Shown here one piece after another: positions 1 through 8,969 of a stretch of DNA of 64,000 nucleotides. Origin of the DNA: Bradyrhizobium betae (lineage in GTDB: Bacteria > Pseudomonadota > Alphaproteobacteria > Rhizobiales > Xanthobacteraceae); assembly GCF_004123905.1 (NCBI RefSeq), contig NZ_MZXW01000050.1, positions 62,001 to 126,000 of the forward strand, in the 5' to 3' direction. Every line of letters starts with the position of its first letter. Position 1 is the first letter of the stretch. The position numbers were made by a program, and so were the translations under genes. The notes beneath the pieces were generated by a model. That model was not told the origin of the DNA. It saw only the letters and a program-made list of their open reading frames with translations, and searched no databases.

Positions 1-156
1 CTGCCGGGCGTCGGCTATCTGGCCTGGGAATCGATCATCAAAAATGATTTCCCGGTCGTGCAGGCTGTCGTGCTATTCTTGGCCGTCATCTACATCGTCC
101 TGACCTTGCTGGCGGACATGATGAATGCGCTGCTGGATCCGAGGCTGCGAGCGTGA
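1..156 (+). CDS. Peptide/nickel-type ABC transporter permease, C-terminal end (DppB/OppB-like), partial
   Basis: The window opens inside this gene. The first frame reads LPGVGYLAWESIIKNDFPVV, then a hydrophobic membrane segment and the ending NALLDPRLRA before TGA. This is the typical C-terminus of DppB/OppB inner-membrane permeases, including the D(L)P+(L/I)R tail. The stop codon overlaps the GTG start of the next permease (GTGA), as expected within one dpp-type operon. Only 51 residues are visible, so the substrate cannot be judged. Confidence 0.85.
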   Translation: MPGVGYLAWESIIKNDFPVVQAVVLFLAVIYIVLTLLADMMNALLDPRLRA

Positions 157-1031
157 GTTCGGTCGGGATTGCACAAGCCCTTCCGGGTCGCCGGCGCTTT
201 CCAGCTTTTCGCCGCCTCGCCACGCTGCTCGGAGTGGTGATCGTAGGGACCGCGTTGCTGGTCGCGATTTTCGCGCCCTATCTGACGCCGCATGATCCAT
301 TCGCTCAGGACCTCAACCTGCGCCTGATCCCGCCGGTCTGGATGGAGGGCGGCCAACCGACGCATCTATTGGGCACGGATCAGATCGGGCGGGACTATCT
401 TTCGCGCCTGATCTACGGCACGCGCATTTCCATGCTGATTGGCGTGCTGGCCGTTATCACATCCGGGCTCATCGGCATCACGCTCGGGATCGTCGGCGGG
501 TTCTATGGCGGGCGGACCGATGACTTCGTCATGTTCCTTATCACCTGCCGTTTGTCGATCCCGCTGATCCTGGTGGCGTTGACGGTGGTGGCGCTGGTTG
601 GCAGTTCGCTTGCGGTGGTGATCCTCACGCTGGGGCTGTTGCTGTGGGACCGGTTCGCCGTCGTGGCTCGTACCACCGCGATGCAAGTGCGCAACCTCGA
701 TTATATCGCCGCAGCCCAAGCTGCCGGTGCCTCGCGCGTGCACATTCTCGTGCGCGAGGTGCTGCCCAATATTGCCAATCATTTGGTGGTGGTGGCAACG
801 CTGGAAATGGCGCTGGCGATCTTGCTTGAAGCTGCGTTGTCGTTTCTCGGCCTAGGCGTGCCGCCGCCTTTGCCGAGCTGGGGCCTAATGATCGCCGAGG
901 CCAAGGAATACATGTTCTTCAGCCCGTGGGTGATCATGACCCCGGGCGTCGTGCTGTTCGTCCTGGTGCTCGGCGTCAACCTTCTGGGTGATGGACTGCG
1001 CGACATGCTAGGAGCGGATCTGGAGCGATGA
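153..1031 (+). CDS. Peptide/nickel-type ABC transporter permease (DppC/OppC-like)
   Basis: A 292-residue inner-membrane permease of the binding-protein-dependent transport family. It has a short N-terminal cytoplasmic stretch, a first membrane segment near residues 22-42, then the DppC-typical LLGTDQIGRDYLSRLIYGTR region. The EAA loop, which contacts the ATPase, includes AAAQAAGASRVHILVREVLP. It ends in GDGLRDMLGADLER, the usual tail of this subfamily. The GTG start overlaps the preceding permease stop, and the end overlaps the ATPase gene by 4 bp, indicating translational coupling. It would form the heterodimeric channel with the upstream DppB-like protein. The substrate (peptide, opine or other) cannot be read from sequence. 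Confidence 0.9.
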   Translation: MSSVGIAQALPGRRRFPAFRRLATLLGVVIVGTALLVAIFAPYLTPHDPFAQDLNLRLIPPVWMEGGQPTHLLGTDQIGRDYLSRLIYGTRISMLIGVLAVITSGLIGITLGIVGGFYGGRTDDFVMFLITCRLSIPLILVALTVVALVGSSLAVVILTLGLLLWDRFAVVARTTAMQVRNLDYIAAAQAAGASRVHILVREVLPNIANHLVVVATLEMALAILLEAALSFLGLGVPPPLPSWGLMIAEAKEYMFFSPWVIMTPGVVLFVLVLGVNLLGDGLRDMLGADLER

Positions 1032-2023
1032 CAGCCTCGTTGCAAGATCCGGTTCTCAGCGTCGCCAATCTGCGGGTGTCCATCGGCGGGCGCACGGAAG
1101 CGGTGCGGGGCATGTCGCTCGCAGTAGCTCGCGGCGAAACGCATTGCATGGTTGGCGAGTCGGGCTGTGGCAAATCCATCTCCGCGCTGTCGGTGATGAA
1201 CCTGCTGCCGCGTGGCATCATCCGAACTGCCGATCATATCCGCTTTCAGGGGCAGGATCTGCTTGCTATGTCGGAGCGGCAGATGTCGCGGCTGCGCGGC
1301 GACAAGATATCGATGATCTTCCAGGAACCGATGACGAGTCTGAACCCGGCCTACACGATCGGGTCGCAAATGTCCGAGGTGCTCGAACGCCATCGTCGCG
1401 CCATACGGCGGCAGGCCATGGACAGGGCGGCCGAATTGCTGGCGCGCGTGGGAATCACGGCGCCGGGGATGCGTCTGGGCCAGTATCCCCATCAGCTCTC
1501 CGGCGGCCTGCGCCAGCGGGTGATGATCGCGATGGCGCTGATGTGTGATCCAGAGTTGCTGATCGCCGACGAACCCACCACCGCCCTCGATGTGACGGTG
1601 CAGGCGCAGATCCTGCGGTTGTTGCAGAAGCTGCAGCAAGAGTTGGGACTGGCATTGCTGTTGATCACGCATGACCTCGGGGTGGTAGCGCGCATGGCGC
1701 AGCGTGTCTCGGTGATGTATGCGGGCGAAGTGGTCGAAACCGGCGCGGTCGGTGACGTGTTTGCTGCTCCGACGCATCCCTACACCCGCGGGCTGCTGGA
1801 CTGCATTCCCGTGCCCGGCAAGACGCAGACGGGCGAGCCTCTGGGTAACATTCCGGGCATGGTGCCCCGCATACCGCCTGGCTTTGCCGGTTGCGGGTTT
1901 CGCGATCGCTGTATGTCAGCCGCGCCGGAATGTGCGCAGGCCGTGCCGCTGCGCGATGCTGGCGGCGATCATTCCTATCTTTGCCGGCTACCGCCGGATT
2001 GGACGCGGGCCAGCGCGGCATGA
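1028..2023 (+). CDS. Peptide-type ABC transporter ATP-binding protein (DppD/OppD-like)
   Basis: A 331-residue ATPase. The Walker A motif is GESGCGKS (about residues 44-51), the signature is LSGGLRQRV, and Walker B is LLIADEP followed by TTALDVTVQAQ, as in OppD/DppD. The C-terminal extension HPYTRGLLDCIP, with two later cysteines, is the oligopeptide-transport C-terminal domain. The signature has L rather than Q at the fourth position (SGGLRQR), a tolerated substitution. ATG start overlaps the permease stop; the end overlaps the next ATPase (ATGA). It powers import together with the DppF-like partner. Confidence 0.92.
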   Translation: MTASLQDPVLSVANLRVSIGGRTEAVRGMSLAVARGETHCMVGESGCGKSISALSVMNLLPRGIIRTADHIRFQGQDLLAMSERQMSRLRGDKISMIFQEPMTSLNPAYTIGSQMSEVLERHRRAIRRQAMDRAAELLARVGITAPGMRLGQYPHQLSGGLRQRVMIAMALMCDPELLIADEPTTALDVTVQAQILRLLQKLQQELGLALLLITHDLGVVARMAQRVSVMYAGEVVETGAVGDVFAAPTHPYTRGLLDCIPVPGKTQTGEPLGNIPGMVPRIPPGFAGCGFRDRCMSAAPECAQAVPLRDAGGDHSYLCRLPPDWTRASAA

Positions 2024-2976
2024 CTTACGCCATCGAAGTCAGGAACGTGCACCGGGAGTTCAAGCAGTCCGGCGGTATCGTGCGCCTCCGTCGACCGGTG
2101 CGCGCGGTGGACGGGGTGACGTTCTCGCTCCCGGCGGGCGACGTGCTGGGCGTCGTGGGCGAGTCCGGCTGCGGCAAGTCAACGCTCGCCCGGCTCATCA
2201 TGGGCCTACTGCCACTGACCTCGGGCGAGATTTTGGTGGACGGACGCAGCCTGACCGGTATGGATCGACGCGAACGCGCCCGGCTGATCCAGCCGGTGTT
2301 CCAGGACCCGTTCTCCTCGCTCAACCCGCGCCATCGCATTCGCGATATCGTCGGCCTGCCGTTGGCCTCCCAGGGCGATATGCCGAAGGCGCGGCAGGTC
2401 GACCGGGTCATGGAGATGCTGGCGCGCGTTGGAATTTCCAGCGAGATGGCCGAGCGCATGCCGGGACAACTCTCCGGCGGCCAGCGTCAGCGTGTGGCCA
2501 TCGCGCGTGCCCTCGTGCTGCACCCGCGCATCGTGGTGTGTGACGAGCCCACCAGCGCGCTGGATGTGTCGGTGCAGGCGCAGATTCTCAATCTGCTGAC
2601 GGAATTGAGGCGGGAGCTTGGGCTGACCTATCTCTTCATCAGCCACAATTTGGCAGTGGTGGAACACATCGCCACGGAAGTCGCGGTGATGTATCTCGGC
2701 CGGATCGTCGAGCAGGCACCGGCGCAGGAGCTGTTCCGCACGCCTGCGCATCCCTACACAAGGGCGCTTCTCTCCTCCGTGCTGACACCGGATCCGGCTC
2801 TCGGCATTCCTGATGTTGGACTGGGCGATGCCTATCCGGATCCCACGAATGTCCCGCCAGGCTGTCGTTTCCACCCGCGGTGCCCGAGCGCATTCGCAGA
2901 ATGCGCGGTAACAATGCCCGACAACATCCGCAAGGATGGTCGTCTGGTCGAATGTCTGCTGGCAACTACGTCATAG
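2020..2976 (+). CDS. Peptide-type ABC transporter ATP-binding protein (DppF/OppF-like)
   Basis: The second ATPase of the importer, 318 residues from the ATG at 2020 (ATGA overlap with dppD). A longer in-frame reading from 1891 would only extend into the upstream gene and is not used. Walker A is GESGCGKST, the signature LSGGQRQRV, Walker B IVVCDEP followed by TSALDVSVQAQ. The C-terminus HPYTRALLSSVLTPDP and the RCPSAFAEC element are the OppF-type tail. This is the last gene of the left-edge operon; the next gene lies on the other strand. Confidence 0.92.
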   Translation: MTYAIEVRNVHREFKQSGGIVRLRRPVRAVDGVTFSLPAGDVLGVVGESGCGKSTLARLIMGLLPLTSGEILVDGRSLTGMDRRERARLIQPVFQDPFSSLNPRHRIRDIVGLPLASQGDMPKARQVDRVMEMLARVGISSEMAERMPGQLSGGQRQRVAIARALVLHPRIVVCDEPTSALDVSVQAQILNLLTELRRELGLTYLFISHNLAVVEHIATEVAVMYLGRIVEQAPAQELFRTPAHPYTRALLSSVLTPDPALGIPDVGLGDAYPDPTNVPPGCRFHPRCPSAFAECAVTMPDNIRKDGRLVECLLATTS

Positions 2977-2986
2977 GCCAGCCGCC

Positions 2987-3004
2987 ACCTGATCCGTATC
3001 AGGT
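2987..3004. terminator. Short hairpin between convergent genes
   Basis: ACCTGAT-CCGT-ATCAGGT forms a perfect 7-bp stem with a 4-nt loop in the 59-bp gap between the dppF-like stop and the end of the convergent binding-protein gene. There is no T-run on either side, so termination is only inferred from position and symmetry. Confidence 0.35.
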
Positions 3005-3035
3005 CGCGGCCGTCCGTGGGAGGCTGTGCCAGGAT

Positions 3036-4562
3036 CTACTTCCAGCTGGACAAATAGAAGCGCGGAATATCGTCCGGGAAGCCCTGGAAATTCAGCTGCT
3101 TTGAAAATGCGACATAGCGGACATCGCTGAACAGCGGGATGAAATTGACGCGCTCCGTCGCCAGGCGGATAGCCTCGGAAAAGGCCTTGCGACGCACCTC
3201 CGGATCGTTGCTGGCCCCGGCCTGATTCAACAGTTTGTGCACATCGGGGTCACGGGCGTAGTCGTCCAATCCGCCGCCGAGCCAATAGGGCATGAACGCC
3301 GAGGCATCGTTGACGGAATTGCTGCCCCAACTGCCCGAATACAGTGGCGCCTTGCCTGCTTCCGCGAGCTGGATGGCCGCGCCGATCTGCAATTGCTGGA
3401 TGCGCATGTTGATGCCGACGGCCTTGAGATAGTTCTGTATCGCAGCGGACAGCTGCGCGGGAGCATAGGTCACGAGTTCCGTATCGAATCCGTTGGGATA
3501 ACCGGCCTCAGCCAGAAGCTGCTTGGCCCGGGCCGGATCGTATGGATACTTTACCGCCGCCGATACATCGCAGCCGAACTGGCTGGGGAAGCACGGCGCG
3601 TCGATCACGCGCGAATCGCCCTGGATCAGTTGCTTGGCCATCGTGGCGCGGTCGATTGCCGAGATAACGGCCTGCCGAACCTTCAGCTTGGTCAGCGGAT
3701 TGTCGGCGCCTGTACGGCCGGCGGCGTCGATAGTCATGAAATGGACGCGCATGGTGCCGAACCGCACGGCCTCCAAATTTGGCACCCGGGAGATATTCGC
3801 GAACTGGTCGGCATTATAACCCCAGATCCAATCGGCGCGTCCGCCAAGCAGCTCCGTCATTTCGGTTGTGGCGTCGGGTACTTCGTGGATCTTGATGTAT
3901 CGGATGGCGGGCCGGCCCTTGGGGCTGCCGGCGTAGTAGCCGTCATACCGCTCCATATCGATCTGGGTGGTGCCGTCGACCTTGGTGATCTTGTAGGGGC
4001 CAGTACCGATCGGGGCCTTGGAATAGGCATCGGCGCCGATCTTCTCGCGATAGGCCTTCGGCCAGATCGGCGTGACCATCGACAGATATTCCATCACGGC
4101 CGGAGACAGGCCGGTCAGCTTGAGCCGCACGTGAAAGTCGTCGATCTTCTCGGCGCCGGCGAAGGAGGTGTAGTAGGCGGGGATCGCCACCCGCTTGTCC
4201 TGAATGATGGTGTTGATCGTGTACACCACGTCATCAGCGGTGAAGGGGTCGCCGTTCTGGAACGTTACGCCCTCGCGCAGGGTGAAATCGATCGTGGTGT
4301 CATCGACCTGCTTCCACGAGGTGGCCAGAGCCGGTTTGATCTCCATGGTTTGGGGATCGCGATACGCCAGGCAGTCGAAGGCCTGGAACGCAACGACCAT
4401 GCCGGTGCGCTGCGAATTGTAGTATGGGTTGACGTCAGGAATCGCATCGCGCCAGGTGATGCGCAGCGTGTCAGCCGATTTTTGCGCCAGCGCCGGGGCC
4501 GCCAATACCATTGTTGTGCAGGCGGCGAGCAGCGCGCCGCGGAGCCAAGTATCCGATCGCAT
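3036..4562 (-). CDS. Extracellular solute-binding protein, family 5 (DppA/OppA-like)
   Basis: A 508-residue periplasmic binding protein. The N-terminus has a basic start, a hydrophobic core and an ALAQ cleavage site near residue 27, a Sec signal peptide. The mature protein carries family-5 hallmarks: AIPDVNPYYNSQ, the FTLREGVTFQNGDPFTADDVVYT segment, and IGTGPYKITKVDG. It is convergent with, not part of, the permease/ATPase operon, but is the obvious partner for that importer. Upstream on the same strand is a broken beta-lactamase-family gene. Ligand class cannot be deduced. Confidence 0.9.
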   Translation of the reverse strand: MRSDTWLRGALLAACTTMVLAAPALAQKSADTLRITWRDAIPDVNPYYNSQRTGMVVAFQAFDCLAYRDPQTMEIKPALATSWKQVDDTTIDFTLREGVTFQNGDPFTADDVVYTINTIIQDKRVAIPAYYTSFAGAEKIDDFHVRLKLTGLSPAVMEYLSMVTPIWPKAYREKIGADAYSKAPIGTGPYKITKVDGTTQIDMERYDGYYAGSPKGRPAIRYIKIHEVPDATTEMTELLGGRADWIWGYNADQFANISRVPNLEAVRFGTMRVHFMTIDAAGRTGADNPLTKLKVRQAVISAIDRATMAKQLIQGDSRVIDAPCFPSQFGCDVSAAVKYPYDPARAKQLLAEAGYPNGFDTELVTYAPAQLSAAIQNYLKAVGINMRIQQLQIGAAIQLAEAGKAPLYSGSWGSNSVNDASAFMPYWLGGGLDDYARDPDVHKLLNQAGASNDPEVRRKAFSEAIRLATERVNFIPLFSDVRYVAFSKQLNFQGFPDDIPRFYLSSWK

Positions 4563-4713
4563 CTTTTTGTCCTTTTGATTCCGAAACGCAGAACGACGCC
4601 GGAAGATTCAGTGCCGAGAACCGGCATCCGGAACAGAGGCAACCCGCATGCCAGCGAACTGGCAGGGGCTACCGCCGCGTCCGGCGTTCAAACTAAGCCG
4701 TAACGCCTCCGAT

Positions 4714-5931
4714 CTATCCATGATCGACGGCCGCGAGCAACTTTTTCAGGAAACCGTCGATGGCTTCTCCGTCGATCCAGCGAACAACGGCCACGAGGTC
4801 GTGCTCGGGATCGACATAGACCATGTTAGTGCCGTTGCCGACATGGGCGAATGCGGTGGCCGGAGCACTCGGCCAGCGTTTCCCGTCGGTGTTGAGAAAC
4901 CAATTCATGTAGCCGTAGATCGGCTCGGGCTTGGTCGGCGTCAGGGCTTGATCGATCCATTGAGTCGAGAGTAATTGACGATCTTTCCATTTGCCGTGAC
5001 GCAGCGTGAGGTAACCAAAGCGGGCCATGTCATAGGCATTGATGTACATGCCGCCGCCCCAGTGCCCACCGCCGGTCACCGACTGCACCGGGTAGCCATC
5101 CAGCACCACCCAGGAATTCTCGTAGCCGAACCAGCGCCAGGTACTGGAGGCACCGATCGGGTCCATGATATTATCCTTCAGGACCTGCGGCAGCGGGCGT
5201 CGCCATACATTGAGGGCCGCGAGCGCCAGAACATTGGTGCGAACGTCATTATATTTGTAAACAGTGCCTGGCGTGTTGCGTGGCGAAGCCCCCCATTCCG
5301 CTGGATTGTCGCTGGGCCGGTCCGCTCAGTCCGGCTTGCCCCACAGGATGCCTTCCCAGTCGCTGGTCTGTCGGAGCAGATTGTCCCAGGTGATGGCGCG
5401 ATTGTGCGGCGATTCAAACGGGAGAAGTAGATCGGGCGTGTTGAGTCGATCCGATTTGTTGGTGGTCAAGGGTGGGGCGTAGAGCTGTATCGGCGCGACG
5501 TAATCCCTTACGGCGTCATCGACGCTCTTGATCATGCCACGCTCGACGGCAATGCCGATCACACTTGAAAGAAAGCTCTTGGTCACGCTGTGAGTCATAT
5601 CGACCCTGAGCGGCTCTCCCCATTCGGCGACGATGTAACCCTTGTGAATAATGATTCCTGTCGGGTCACCACGCTCCCTGATGGGCCCGATTGCATAGCC
5701 GAACGGTTCGCGGCCGAAGTTTTGATAGTGATTCATCACCAAGTCGCGGGGCGCCTTCGTCTCCCCGGCAACTGCAAAATCGATGGCTTCCTTCAGAATG
5801 TCAGGGTTAATGCCCGACTCCAAGGGCTTCCTGTGTTGCCACGTTGCATCAGGGTAATAGGGCGCATCCGGATTTGCATCACGATCGGGTTGATCGACTG
5901 GCCCGCCCCGGCCCGAACGAGAAGAAGCCAT
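4714..5931 (-). pseudogene. Serine beta-lactamase-family hydrolase (class C/EstB fold) with one in-frame TGA
   Basis: Two open segments on the minus strand (5931-5326 and 5166-4714) lie in one frame, and the stretch between them also translates sensibly: after ...WEGILWGKPD the TGA (5326-5328) is followed by ADRPSDNPAEWGASP and PGTVYKYNDVRTNVLALAALNVW, joining MDPIGASSTWRWFGY. The whole frame would be about 405 codons, normal for the family. The SxxK nucleophile motif is SVTKSFLS in the first part; YKYND fits the YxN-type motif after the stop. TGG to TGA (one base, position 5326) best explains the stop, as homologues commonly have Trp after KPD. Start ATG 5931 is preceded by AAAGGA. No signal peptide is obvious. 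It could still be read at low level by UGA readthrough. Confidence 0.8.
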
Positions 5932-6023
5932 AGCTTTCCTTTCAATCAGATTTCTTTAGACACTGGATGTTGCCGTCTCCGACGTGGCCGCCTCGATATT
6001 CGAACGTCGCCGCACGCCGGCGT

Positions 6024-6332
6024 CTACGACGATCTGCATAATTCCGCTACGACTTTCTCGCCTTCACCGGGGTAACATGTTGAGCGGGAATATCGGCCAG
6101 TGAATGCGGCGGTGTTACGCGAGATGCCAAGGATACACCCAATCTCCCAAGCGCTCTTCCCCCGCGAAGCCCATTGCAGGCATTCGAGCTCGCGAGGAGA
6201 CAAGCATACTCCGCCGACATTTCGATCTGGCGTGTCGCGGTGAAGTGACCTTCTTTGACGAGGCATTTGACAGCTTCGGTTTCGCGTTGAACTACGGTAC
6301 CCTGGCGCCGGCATCCCGAGTCGGATCGTCAA
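6024..6332 (-). pseudogene. LuxR-family regulator fragment (C-terminal HTH only)
   Basis: The minus-strand frame contains LSPRELECLQWASRGKSAWEIGCILGISRNTAAF, the start of a LuxR/GerE DNA-binding domain as found in LuxR-solo regulators of rhizobia. The expected continuation (FHxxNAxxKLG...) is missing: after the second helix the frame runs into unrelated sequence and stops. No autoinducer-binding domain is found upstream in a continuous frame. This is a remnant, not a working regulator. About 200 bp between it and the LysR gene hold nothing I can assign. Confidence 0.6.
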
Positions 6333-6536
6333 TCGAATACAACGCGGCCGCCATGCGCCGAGCTATGATTGTCTACGAGGTGGTACGCCAGACGGTCGCG
6401 CATCAGTCGGCTGCAAAGGCGGTGGAGGGCTGCCTTGCCTCCCTGACCAACCGTGGCTTCGAGGGTTGGACACATGACATCGGCAGCCATTTCGTGCAAA
6501 CCGGACGTTTAGCTTCCGCCTTCAATAAGCGTTCGA

Positions 6537-7517
6537 CTACGATGCCAAGTCGCGTGGCCTTCGTTTCTTTGGCCGACCGGAACGATGTAGACCCCGCACT
6601 TCCTGCTGTTGAAAGAGTTCCCCGCAGACGTCACGCAACCATTGGTTTGCCGGGTCGTGATGGAAGCGGGCGTGCCAATATTGCTTCACCGTAAAGCCGC
6701 CGATCGCCAGCGGGCAATCGAGCACGCGCAGTCCGTAGTAGTGAGCCAACGTTTCGCCAATGTGTCTTGGAAGGGTGGCGATCAGGTCAGTCGTCCCGAC
6801 GATTGCGGGTAACCCCAAAAAGCCCGGGAGCTCAAGCGCGACGTCAAGGACCATCCGCTGCTCCCGTAGCGCGTCCCCGAGCAACTGATGTCCGGTGCCG
6901 GAGCGAATGAGGACGTGGGCTTCACGCCTGAAATCCTTTGCGGTGATGCGGTCGCGGATCCTCGCATGGTTTGCGTTCGCCAAGCAGACCCAATCCTGCG
7001 GAAAGAGCACCTGTTGGAAGTGCCCGGCGTCGAGGTCCGAGATGTAGCCGAGGGCTAGATCGGCCTCGCCAGACTGCAGCATTCGTGGGGTGTCGGCGCC
7101 AATCTGCGCCGCCTCAATGCGGATGCCCGGAGCAACGCGACGAACATAGCTGAGGATGGCCGGAAGGAGCGTGATGTGGCTCGCATCCGTCATGCAGATG
7201 ACGAAGCGGCGCTTTGCAGTCGCCGGATCAAACTCAGGGCGAAGCTCCGTCAGACGACGCAGCATCTCCAACGCCTGTCTGGCCGTGCCGATGAGAGCCT
7301 CGGCGCGCGGCGTCGGCAGCATTCCCTCCGCTGACCTGATGAAGAGCGGATCGTCCAGTTCCTTTCGCAGGCGGGCCAGCCAGATCGAAATGGTCGGCTG
7401 ACTTTGACCGAGCTTCTCGGCTGCCTTGGTGACGCTGCCCGTGGTGAACAGCGCATCGAAGAGCCGGAGCAGGCGCGGCTCCAGCAGGTTGGTCTCGGCG
7501 TGATGCTGATGTTTCAT
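6537..7517 (-). CDS. LysR-family transcriptional regulator
   Basis: About 326 residues from the ATG at 7517; a TTG four codons upstream (7529) is possible but less likely. The N-terminal winged helix-turn-helix is clear: LFTTGSVTKAAEKLGQSQPT and SIWLARLRKELDDPLFIRS. The rest is a LysR effector-binding domain of the NahR/NodD type (FDPATAKRRFVICMTDASH). It is divergent from the large operon beginning at 7621, with a 100-bp shared control region, so it probably activates that operon in response to the substrate or an intermediate. The C-terminal tail RSGRPKKRRPRDLAS is unusually basic. Confidence 0.9.
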   Translation of the reverse strand: MKHQHHAETNLLEPRLLRLFDALFTTGSVTKAAEKLGQSQPTISIWLARLRKELDDPLFIRSAEGMLPTPRAEALIGTARQALEMLRRLTELRPEFDPATAKRRFVICMTDASHITLLPAILSYVRRVAPGIRIEAAQIGADTPRMLQSGEADLALGYISDLDAGHFQQVLFPQDWVCLANANHARIRDRITAKDFRREAHVLIRSGTGHQLLGDALREQRMVLDVALELPGFLGLPAIVGTTDLIATLPRHIGETLAHYYGLRVLDCPLAIGGFTVKQYWHARFHHDPANQWLRDVCGELFQQQEVRGLHRSGRPKKRRPRDLAS

Positions 7518-7534
7518 TAAAAATCGCAATAATG

Positions 7535-7556
7535 GATATAGCGATCATAGCATATC
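7535..7556. promoter_or_regulatory. Candidate LysR operator between divergent genes
   Basis: An interrupted dyad GATAT-N12-ATATC lies in the 103-bp gap between the LysR gene and the panE-like gene. Position, AT-rich character and half-site spacing fit a LysR recognition site, but no consensus specific to this regulator is known; the assignment rests on context. Confidence 0.4.
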
Positions 7557-7620
7557 TTAATGTGGACCGGCCTGCTACCACGCGACCAATGCCGACAAAG
7601 GCACTGGGAGAAGCGTTCGG

Positions 7621-8565
7621 ATGAGGATCTGCTTTATCGGAGCCGGCGCCTTGGGCTCGACCATCGGCGGCACGCTAGCGCGTGGCGGAGCCGAAGTCTG
7701 GCTGATCGATCCGTTCCAGGACCATGTTGACGCAATCAATGCCCGCGGCCTTCGCGTGCTCGAAGGTGGCGGCGAGACCGTCGTGAAGGTCACTGCCTGC
7801 ACCTCCGCGGCCCGGGTCGGCATCAAGGCGGACCTCGTCATCGTCCTGGTCAAATCCTACCACACGCGGGATGCGATCCAGGCGGCAGCGCCGATCATCG
7901 GGCCGCAGACGGTTGTGATGTCGCTTCAAAACGGTCTTGGTCACGAGGACATCCTTTCGGAGGAAGTTGGTCGCGACCGGGTCATGGCAGGCAAGACCTA
8001 CGTTGGCGGCGTGCTGCTTGGACCTGGTCATGTTCGGTCCGGGGTCATCGGCAAGGAAACCATCATCGGCGAACTTGATGGACGCTTGACGGAGCGCGCG
8101 CAGCGAATTTCCGAGACTTTCAATCGTGCCGGCATTCTCACGCTGCTCAGCGACAACATCTTGGGCACGATGTGGGACAAGTTGTTCATCAACGTCGCCG
8201 GAGGAGGAATCACCGCCGTTACCGGACTGACTTATGGCGGCCTCTATTCACTACCGATCCTGGAAGATTGCGCGCTGGCCGCCATTTCAGAGAGCATTGC
8301 TGTCGCGCAGGCCGCCGGCGTGAAGATCTCCATCGCAGATCCGCGCCGTGCCTGGACGATGGCGTCTGCTGGACTCCCGCCCGAGTTCAAGACGTCGATG
8401 TTGCAGAGCTTGCAGTCCGGCAATCTGACCGAGGTCGATTACATTCACGGCGCCGTCGTGCATTGGGGCGCCAAGCTCAACGTGCCGACCCCCGTCAACT
8501 CTACCCTCGTCGCTTTGGTCAAAGGGCTCGAATACGCCCGCAGCGATTATCCAGGAAAGGCCTGA
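7621..8565 (+). CDS. 2-dehydropantoate 2-reductase family oxidoreductase (PanE/ApbA-like)
   Basis: A 314-residue NAD(P)-dependent reductase. The N-terminal Rossmann motif is GAGALGSTIGGTLARGG. The middle has SLQNGLGHED, and the helical C-terminal domain begins with the family-typical NILGTMWDKLFINVAGG containing the conserved Lys and Asn near the active site. Housekeeping panE is usually elsewhere, and this copy heads a catabolic operon, so it more likely reduces (or oxidises) a 2-keto or 2-hydroxy acid intermediate than makes pantoate. First gene downstream of the LysR divergent region; the next gene follows after 4 bp. Confidence 0.85.
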   Translation: MRICFIGAGALGSTIGGTLARGGAEVWLIDPFQDHVDAINARGLRVLEGGGETVVKVTACTSAARVGIKADLVIVLVKSYHTRDAIQAAAPIIGPQTVVMSLQNGLGHEDILSEEVGRDRVMAGKTYVGGVLLGPGHVRSGVIGKETIIGELDGRLTERAQRISETFNRAGILTLLSDNILGTMWDKLFINVAGGGITAVTGLTYGGLYSLPILEDCALAAISESIAVAQAAGVKISIADPRRAWTMASAGLPPEFKTSMLQSLQSGNLTEVDYIHGAVVHWGAKLNVPTPVNSTLVALVKGLEYARSDYPGKA

Positions 8566-8569
8566 GACG

Positions 8570-8956
8570 ATGTCGTTGCCACGCGCCTATGTCGAACACG
8601 TCGCGATCCGCGTGCCGGACGTTGATCATCACGTCGACTTCTTTCGTCAGGTGCTTGGTCTTGCCATTCGCGACGAGCAACCCGCCGATGGTGCGCGCCC
8701 ACGTCAGGTATGGGTGCTCGGAAGCGTGCAACTCATTGAAGATCCGAATTTTGTCGGACCGGAGGGGCGTCTCGCCCATCTTGGCATCATGGTCGACGAT
8801 TATGACGGTGTGCTCGCCCGTGCCACTGCCTGGGGCGCCAAGGCGTTGCCGGCCGGGCCGAACTGGCTCGAACTGCCGGGCGGGCTGAATGTCGAAATCT
8901 TGCAAGCGAGCGCAGGTGCCGTGGAAGCGGTCCTGGCGATCAATCCCCGTGCCTAG
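8570..8956 (+). CDS. VOC (glyoxalase/bleomycin-resistance fold) family protein
   Basis: A 128-residue single-domain VOC protein. EHVAIRVPDVDHHVDFFRQVLGL is the first beta-alpha-beta unit, LAHLGIMVDDYDGVLARA the second, and NVEIL the last metal-site region. Candidate metal ligands are the two His residues at the unit starts and the Glu in NVEIL. Family members are epimerases, dioxygenases, lyases or isomerases, so the reaction is not assigned. Tight spacing (4 bp upstream, 13 bp downstream) places it in the operon. Confidence 0.8.
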   Translation: MSLPRAYVEHVAIRVPDVDHHVDFFRQVLGLAIRDEQPADGARPRQVWVLGSVQLIEDPNFVGPEGRLAHLGIMVDDYDGVLARATAWGAKALPAGPNWLELPGGLNVEILQASAGAVEAVLAINPRA

Positions 8957-8969
8957 AGGAAGACGCGAC

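Noticed and set aside
3237..4703. Plus-strand frame of 488 codons opposite the peptide-binding protein
   Set aside because: Shadow of a real gene with signal peptide and family-5 motifs on the minus strand.
6104..6694. Plus-strand frame of 196 codons, partly hydrophobic and Asp-rich (EVTFFDEAFDSFGFAL)
   Set aside because: It crosses the LuxR fragment and the LysR 3' end, lacks a ribosome-binding site and has no recognisable fold; considered as a LuxR N-terminal remnant but not convincing.
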